The notes under the pieces are model-generated. The model did no database searches, was not told the DNA's origin, and saw only the letters and a list, made by a program, of their open reading frames with translations. From positions 1 to 10,524 of the forward strand of contig CAILXE010000356.1 of assembly GCA_903838095.1 (NCBI GenBank): 10,524 nucleotides of DNA, read 5' to 3'. This DNA is from an uncultured Chlorobiaceae bacterium (GTDB taxonomy: Bacteria > Bacteroidota > Chlorobiia > Chlorobiales > Chlorobiaceae). Positions 6,726 through 10,524 of this stretch are shown piece after piece; the first letter of the stretch is position 1, and every line of letters begins with the position of its first letter. The position numbers and the translations under genes are program-made.

Positions 6726-7855
6726 AAGCCAATCCAGAAATTTTAACCAGGTGTGATCTTTCCGTTGCCCAGATCATAGGGATGTTTGGTGGAGGTGGTG
6801 CTCAGCGTCTGGCATATAACCTGGCACTCGGAATAGCTGAGCAAGGAGTACGTTCCTATGCGCTTGCGCTCCGATCAGGTGGTACCTACAGCGAACTATA
6901 CAATCCACAGGTTACGCTTGTCACTCTTGGCGCCAAATCGAAAAACCTATTATCATACATCCGTGCCTTTTTCGAACTGAGAAAGTTGTTCAGAAAAGAG
7001 CGTATTGACATAGCTCACATTCATGGAGTTCCTTCTCTACCATTCGTAATATTAGCCACCCGTTTCATGAAGCATAGGCCAAAAGTTGTGTTTACCTGGC
7101 AGGATTCTGAATCAGTGCTGGATAAACCTGGATGGAAGCAGAAACTGATAATATGGGCATTACACCGATGTGATTCAATCTCTGGATCATCTCGCCTTGT
7201 TGCGAAGAAACTTAAGGATCGCACTGGAATATCTCAGGTATCTGTCTTTCATGGTGGTGTTCCGATTATCCAGGAAACCATAAGGAAAGAAAATTCCTCG
7301 CCACCAATGATTATCTGGCTGGGACGAATTGTTCCTCCCAAAGATCCTCAGATCTTAATTCAGGCAGCAGCAAATCTCAGAGACGAGGGCTATCAGTTTT
7401 CGGTGTCCATTATTGGAAAACCCATTGACAGTACGGTCTGGTATATGAAAGAGACAGAAGCTCTGATCGAAAAACTGCAATTACAAGATAGAGTGCATCT
7501 ATTAGGTTATTTGCCGGACGAAGAGTTGCAAACAATAATGTGTCAAGCCGACATCAGCGTTCAAACTTCACATACTGAGGGCTTAAGCATCGCTCTAATG
7601 GAACACATGATGTCAGGGTTGGCTATTGTGGCCACCGATGTGGGGGATACCTCCATCGCCGTTGAGGATGGTGTTTCAGGAATCATCGTTCCGCCCAAGG
7701 ATGAAAAACGGCTAACCGATGCGTTACGGCACCTAATGATCAATCCTACCAGACGGAGTGAACTGGCAGTAGCTGCTCGCCAACGCGCTGTCGAATCCTT
7801 TAGCATTAATGCGATGGTTCAAAGAGCTTTGAATCAATATAGAAAAATACGATGA
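6722..7855 (+). CDS. GT4-type glycosyltransferase
   Basis: Cytoplasmic or peripheral-membrane GT-B-fold retaining glycosyltransferase adding one sugar to the lipid-linked repeat unit; donor and acceptor are unknown. In 377 aa it has the N-terminal glycine loop MFGGGGAQRLAYNLA (21-35), IAHIHGVPS (97-105) and the hinge/C-terminal Rossmann start IIWLGRIVPPKDPQILIQAA (197-216). LGYLPDEELQ (261-270) comes next. The EX7E motif runs from Glu286 to Glu294 in TEGLSIALMEHMMSG, followed by VATDVGDT (303-310), the nucleotide-binding region. Upstream in-frame codons back to 6479 lie inside the flippase gene and do not resemble the family. ATG 6722 overlaps the flippase stop as ATGA after AAAAGG, so coupling is likely. 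Its own stop overlaps the acyltransferase start in the same way. Confidence 0.9.
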   Translation: MKANPEILTRCDLSVAQIIGMFGGGGAQRLAYNLALGIAEQGVRSYALALRSGGTYSELYNPQVTLVTLGAKSKNLLSYIRAFFELRKLFRKERIDIAHIHGVPSLPFVILATRFMKHRPKVVFTWQDSESVLDKPGWKQKLIIWALHRCDSISGSSRLVAKKLKDRTGISQVSVFHGGVPIIQETIRKENSSPPMIIWLGRIVPPKDPQILIQAAANLRDEGYQFSVSIIGKPIDSTVWYMKETEALIEKLQLQDRVHLLGYLPDEELQTIMCQADISVQTSHTEGLSIALMEHMMSGLAIVATDVGDTSIAVEDGVSGIIVPPKDEKRLTDALRHLMINPTRRSELAVAARQRAVESFSINAMVQRALNQYRKIR

Positions 7856-8961
7856 CCTCATACGATAGCTATTTGTCTAACCGCTATTTTGGTTCATTAG
7901 ATGCCTTGCGTTGTTTTGCTATAATTGGTGTAATATGGCAACATTCTCCCGCTGTTTCACATGATTTGATGCCATTTGCAAATATTGGCGCCTCCGGTGT
8001 TTCATTATTTTTTACTATTAGTGGATTTTTAATTACTACATTGCTTTTACGAGAGGAAACAAAAACTGGGACAATCAACCTAAAAAATTTTTATATTAGA
8101 CGAGTCCTTCGCATTTTCCCCTTGTACTACTTAGTCCTTTTTATTTACACGGTTCTAGTTTTTTCTTTAGAGCATAATGCTGTTGGGAGTGGATTTTTTA
8201 ATAACCTACAGTACTACCTAACCTACACCTCAAATTGGTTTGTGGATCTTGCAGTCAACGAAGATGGTCACCGAAGAGTCATTTTCATTTTTGCATGGAC
8301 CTTGGCAACAGAAGAACAATTTTATCTCTTTTGGCCGATAGCAATGAAATTCTTACAGCGACGAAAAGCTATCGCAATTATTCTCATATTAATGTTGGCT
8401 GATTTATCTCTCGAATTCACATATTTTGGAACACTTCAAACCCCAAATACCTTTTTTGAACGTATTTTAAGGATCGCAACAAGTCCATCGACAGAAATAT
8501 GTTGTGGTGTTTTATTAGCTCTGGCACTCCATTCAAAGAATGTTTTTTTACTACTAAGAAAAGTCTTTGGTAGATCTGAGAGTGCCCCCCTGCTTGCCAT
8601 AATGGCAATTACTGTCGTGATGTGGCCAGGAAATATTTCGGCAGCATGGTATGCAGTACAATCAATCATATTCTGTTTTTTATTGGCGGCATGCGTGATT
8701 AGAGAAGACCACAGTTTATCTTGGCTACTAAAATTGCCTTTATTACAACGAATAGGAATGATTTCTTACGGGATGTATATGCTCCATATGCTGGCAGTTA
8801 ATATTAGTAGGAAAGCCGTGAATTCTATCGGTTTACAGTTCAACTTAAACAGTTCATGGATCATTTTTCTTTTTGCATTGTTGCTTACCATATTCATGGC
8901 TCTAATAAGTTATAGATATTATGAATCTCTCTTTTTAAAATTAAAAGAAAACTTTAAGTAG
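7852..8961 (+). CDS. OafA/YrhL-like membrane acyltransferase (acyltransferase 3 family)
   Basis: Polytopic inner-membrane protein predicted to O-acylate (probably O-acetylate) the polysaccharide or a repeat-unit sugar. The 369 aa begin with FGSLDALRCFAIIGVIWQHS (13-32), containing the conserved His31. GVSLFFTISGFLITTLLLRE (49-68), FYIRRVLRIFPLYY (80-93, Arg83-Arg84) and AWTLATEEQFYLFWP (148-162) follow, all hallmarks of the family. About ten hydrophobic segments span the protein. There is no C-terminal SGNH hydrolase domain, so it is the short form. It starts at an ATGA overlap with the GT4 gene. The coding sequence is strikingly AT-rich (18 of 60 bases are G or C at 7981-8040) compared with 52% in a row of the aminotransferase gene, suggesting separate acquisition. 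An N-acyl role on the aminated sugar cannot be excluded. Confidence 0.9.
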   Translation: MTSYDSYLSNRYFGSLDALRCFAIIGVIWQHSPAVSHDLMPFANIGASGVSLFFTISGFLITTLLLREETKTGTINLKNFYIRRVLRIFPLYYLVLFIYTVLVFSLEHNAVGSGFFNNLQYYLTYTSNWFVDLAVNEDGHRRVIFIFAWTLATEEQFYLFWPIAMKFLQRRKAIAIILILMLADLSLEFTYFGTLQTPNTFFERILRIATSPSTEICCGVLLALALHSKNVFLLLRKVFGRSESAPLLAIMAITVVMWPGNISAAWYAVQSIIFCFLLAACVIREDHSLSWLLKLPLLQRIGMISYGMYMLHMLAVNISRKAVNSIGLQFNLNSSWIIFLFALLLTIFMALISYRYYESLFLKLKENFK

Positions 8962-9085
8962 TATGTGGTTTAGAAAAAAATAATGTTATCTAATTTTCGA
9001 AAAATCTTACTTGTTCACAAATCCGGGGCAACTTTTCTCTTCGCAGACTTTTGAAAATAACCTGTGCAGAAAAAGTGGATATAAA
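8962..9085 (+). other. AT-rich spacer between acyltransferase and last glycosyltransferase
   Basis: This 124-base spacer breaks the tight packing of the preceding genes. It contains a 23-codon frame (ATG 8983 to TGA 9052-9054) reading MLSNFRKILLVHKSGATFLF, which resembles the first strand of a GT-B glycosyltransferase but has no ribosome-binding site. A TTG at 9011 in the frame of the downstream gene is also open. No terminator hairpin or good promoter is evident. Confidence 0.35.
9077..9079 (+). promoter_or_regulatory. Ribosome-binding site fixing the start of the last + strand glycosyltransferase
   Basis: GGA within AGTGGAT, six bases before ATG 9086. This favours 9086 over the upstream in-frame TTG 9011, whose 25 extra residues do not look like the N-terminus of this family. 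Confidence 0.5.
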
Positions 9086-10159
9086 ATGAAGATGAGACAA
9101 GTGTTATCATGGGTTGGACATCGTATTCGCGAAGGATTACTCTATCTTCGGTACTCGGTAAAATCATCCGTCGGGAAAAAATTGATTTTTTTCCCGTCAA
9201 ATCCCATTGATGGTGGATCTTCCCAGTTTCGTGCTTGGGAACTTGCTGCAGCTCTTGAAAAATTAGGATGGAATTGCACAGTTGTGCCTGCACAGTTAGA
9301 ATATTCACAACGATTACGCCTTATTAAAATCCTAAAACCGGATTTTGCATTCATACAACAAGGGCGGCATCCTTTAAACCGACACGATATGCTATGCGAT
9401 ATTCCTTACTTTTTTGATATCGACGATGCCTATTATCTCCAGCCAGAATATTCTGAGATATTCCAGAACTTATGTAGTAATGCCAGGGGAGTCATTGCTT
9501 CGAGTCAAAACATAGCATCTTGGTGTGAAAATTATAATTCTAATGTGACGGTGATTTGGACGGGAGCGAAATGTCCTTCAACTTTTCCTTCTCCCTCACC
9601 GGCCAAGCGTAGACCTATTTTGGTATGGACTCATCATTTCATCCCAAATGTCAACGAATATGAACGAGAATTCTTTGCGGATATTTTGCGTTATGTCAGG
9701 AAACTGGTAAAATTTGAAGTGTGGATTATTGGAGTGAAGCAAAATGCAAATTTGGAGACGATTCACCGTATTTGCGCCGAGGAAAAGATTGTTATGCGCC
9801 ATTGGCCATTTTTGAGTTATCCAAAGATGCTAAAATTACTTAGTAACGCGTCTGTTGGCATTGATATCATCGACAAGGGAAGTGCTTACAATCAGGCAAA
9901 ATCATTTGGAAAAGTCTTGGCATACATGCGAACTGGAACACCAGTCGTTGCAACCAACACAGCAGAATATCCGCATTTTTTCAAAAATGGGATAAACGGG
10001 TTTCTTGTTAATAGCCTTGACGAGTGGGTTGATGCTATTGCCAATCTCTTATTGGATGGTGATTTGAGAGAACGTATTGCACGTTCCGCCTGGGAAGATT
10101 TCCGAAAACAATTGAGTATTGAAAACCTATCTAAAAAAGTGGATACCTTTCTAAGATGA
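9086..10159 (+). CDS. Putative GT-B-fold glycosyltransferase (GT4-like)
   Basis: Predicted to add a sugar during assembly of the same polysaccharide. From ATG 9086 it is 357 aa. The N-terminal Rossmann part has KLIFFPSNPIDGGSSQFRAW (32-51), resembling the open donor/acceptor loop of GT4 proteins, and an acidic YFFDIDDAYYLQ (108-119). The linker is followed by RRPILVWTHHF (175-185). The C-terminal part has FEVWIIGV (210-217), then KSFGKVLAYMRTGTPVVATN (272-291) and NGINGFLVNSLDEWVDAI (301-318). The usual EX7E is replaced: the first Glu is Lys272 and the second position is Tyr280, so the donor-binding acid pair is not canonical. It is AT-rich, like the acyltransferase. The exact GT family and donor are unknown. 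Confidence 0.75.
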   Translation: MKMRQVLSWVGHRIREGLLYLRYSVKSSVGKKLIFFPSNPIDGGSSQFRAWELAAALEKLGWNCTVVPAQLEYSQRLRLIKILKPDFAFIQQGRHPLNRHDMLCDIPYFFDIDDAYYLQPEYSEIFQNLCSNARGVIASSQNIASWCENYNSNVTVIWTGAKCPSTFPSPSPAKRRPILVWTHHFIPNVNEYEREFFADILRYVRKLVKFEVWIIGVKQNANLETIHRICAEEKIVMRHWPFLSYPKMLKLLSNASVGIDIIDKGSAYNQAKSFGKVLAYMRTGTPVVATNTAEYPHFFKNGINGFLVNSLDEWVDAIANLLLDGDLRERIARSAWEDFRKQLSIENLSKKVDTFLR

Positions 10160-10227
10160 TCAACCATAATGATTCCAGACGGTTCAACATTGATGGTAGT
10201 CAGAAACTAACATAATGTAAATTTTGG

Positions 10228-10524
10228 CTAAGCTTCAACTGGTTGTTCAACTGGAACGATCTTTCCAACTGGAATTCTCTGGTGTTTAACGCTCTCCACG
10301 ACTTCACGAAATCCCTCCTCCCATCCATTCGCTGGGTTATAGAAGTAGCAAGATCGTAACATACTATTCTCCATAAGTTTTTTACGTATCGATCCATCAA
10401 ATAGGACTGACTGCAATTTGGAGACAAGATCGGGTACGTTGCCAGCTTCGAAAAGGAGGACTGCACCTTTTACATACTCAGTTGCAGGGCAAATATCGGT
10501 GGTGATTGTAGGCACAGAAGCCAA
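10228..10524 (-). CDS. Glycosyltransferase C-terminal fragment, cut by the window edge
   Basis: The last 98 codons of a gene on the - strand that begins beyond 10524; the stop is TAG at 10230-10228. The visible start ASVPTITTDICPATEYVKGA, followed by VLLFEAGNVPDLVSKLQSVL, matches the nucleotide-binding end of GT4-like glycosyltransferases. It corresponds to the GxPVVATD...E segment, then the helix that follows 'D...L...I..LL.D...R..L'. The TTG at the right edge encodes an internal Leu rather than a start. The C-terminus carries three PV repeats (PVG, PVE, PVE). It converges with the + strand glycosyltransferase across a 68-base gap, so it belongs to a different transcript. Donor and acceptor are unknown. 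Confidence 0.7.
   Translation of the reverse strand: MASVPTITTDICPATEYVKGAVLLFEAGNVPDLVSKLQSVLFDGSIRKKLMENSMLRSCYFYNPANGWEEGFREVVESVKHQRIPVGKIVPVEQPVEA
10234..10272 (-). repeat. Triplicated CAACTGG unit at the 3' end of the - strand gene
   Basis: TTCAACTGG occurs at 10234-10242 and 10246-10254, with TCCAACTGG at 10264-10272. Spacings of 12 and 18 bases keep all three in frame. In the - strand gene they encode Pro-Val repeats just before the stop. This is probably a small local duplication rather than a binding site. Confidence 0.5.

Noticed and set aside
10164..10196. Imperfect inverted repeat CCATAATG / CATTGATGG between the convergent genes, considered as a bidirectional terminator
   Set aside because: The stem is short, needs a bulge, has a 16-base loop, and neither side has a T tract.
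1..10524. Defence system, toxin-antitoxin pair, CRISPR array or prophage genes
   Set aside because: Every confident gene is a polysaccharide synthesis or export function, and no repeat array, nuclease or phage signature was found.

Overview
The window is a polysaccharide biosynthesis locus from a Gram-negative bacterium. Gram-negative origin is inferred from an exosortase-associated EpsI protein, a Wzx-type flippase and O-antigen-style sugar genes. The mix would fit a proteobacterium or a Desulfobacterota member, but nothing here fixes the taxon. All genes are on the + strand except a partial glycosyltransferase entering from the right edge on the - strand. No rRNA, tRNA, CRISPR array, insertion sequence or integrase was seen.

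Left block (1-1911): an EpsI/DUF3485 exosortase-associated protein, followed by a GT26 (WecG/TagA/CpsF) glycosyltransferase with a C-terminal STAS-like domain. This looks like the end of an exosortase-linked exopolysaccharide module. An exosortase gene would be expected just left of the window. Positions 1912-2285 hold no confident gene. They do contain an in-frame open stretch directly after the GT26-STAS stop codon, a small inverted repeat and a weak promoter-like pair.

Middle block (2292-5221): a nucleotide-sugar cassette made of a LegB-type NAD-dependent 4,6-dehydratase, a sugar-1-phosphate nucleotidylyltransferase and a DegT/StrS PLP aminotransferase. Together they should activate a hexose phosphate, dehydrate it to the 4-keto-6-deoxy form and aminate C4, giving an NDP-4-amino-4,6-dideoxyhexose. 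Identities of the nucleotide and sugar are inferred only loosely.

Right block (about 5205-10159): a MOP-superfamily flippase, a GT4 glycosyltransferase, an OafA-like membrane acyltransferase and a second GT-B-fold glycosyltransferase. These would build a repeat unit, decorate it and export it. Four-base ATGA stop/start overlaps join dehydratase to nucleotidyltransferase, flippase to GT4, and GT4 to acyltransferase, so 2292-8961 looks like one operon. The acyltransferase and last glycosyltransferase are much more AT-rich than the genes to their left, suggesting mosaic assembly. No Wzy-type polymerase or initiating sugar-phosphate transferase lies in the window.

The most unusual items are the GT26-STAS fusion with an altered phospho-acceptor motif, the open stretch after its stop, and the short LegB-type cassette without the rest of the legionaminic acid pathway.
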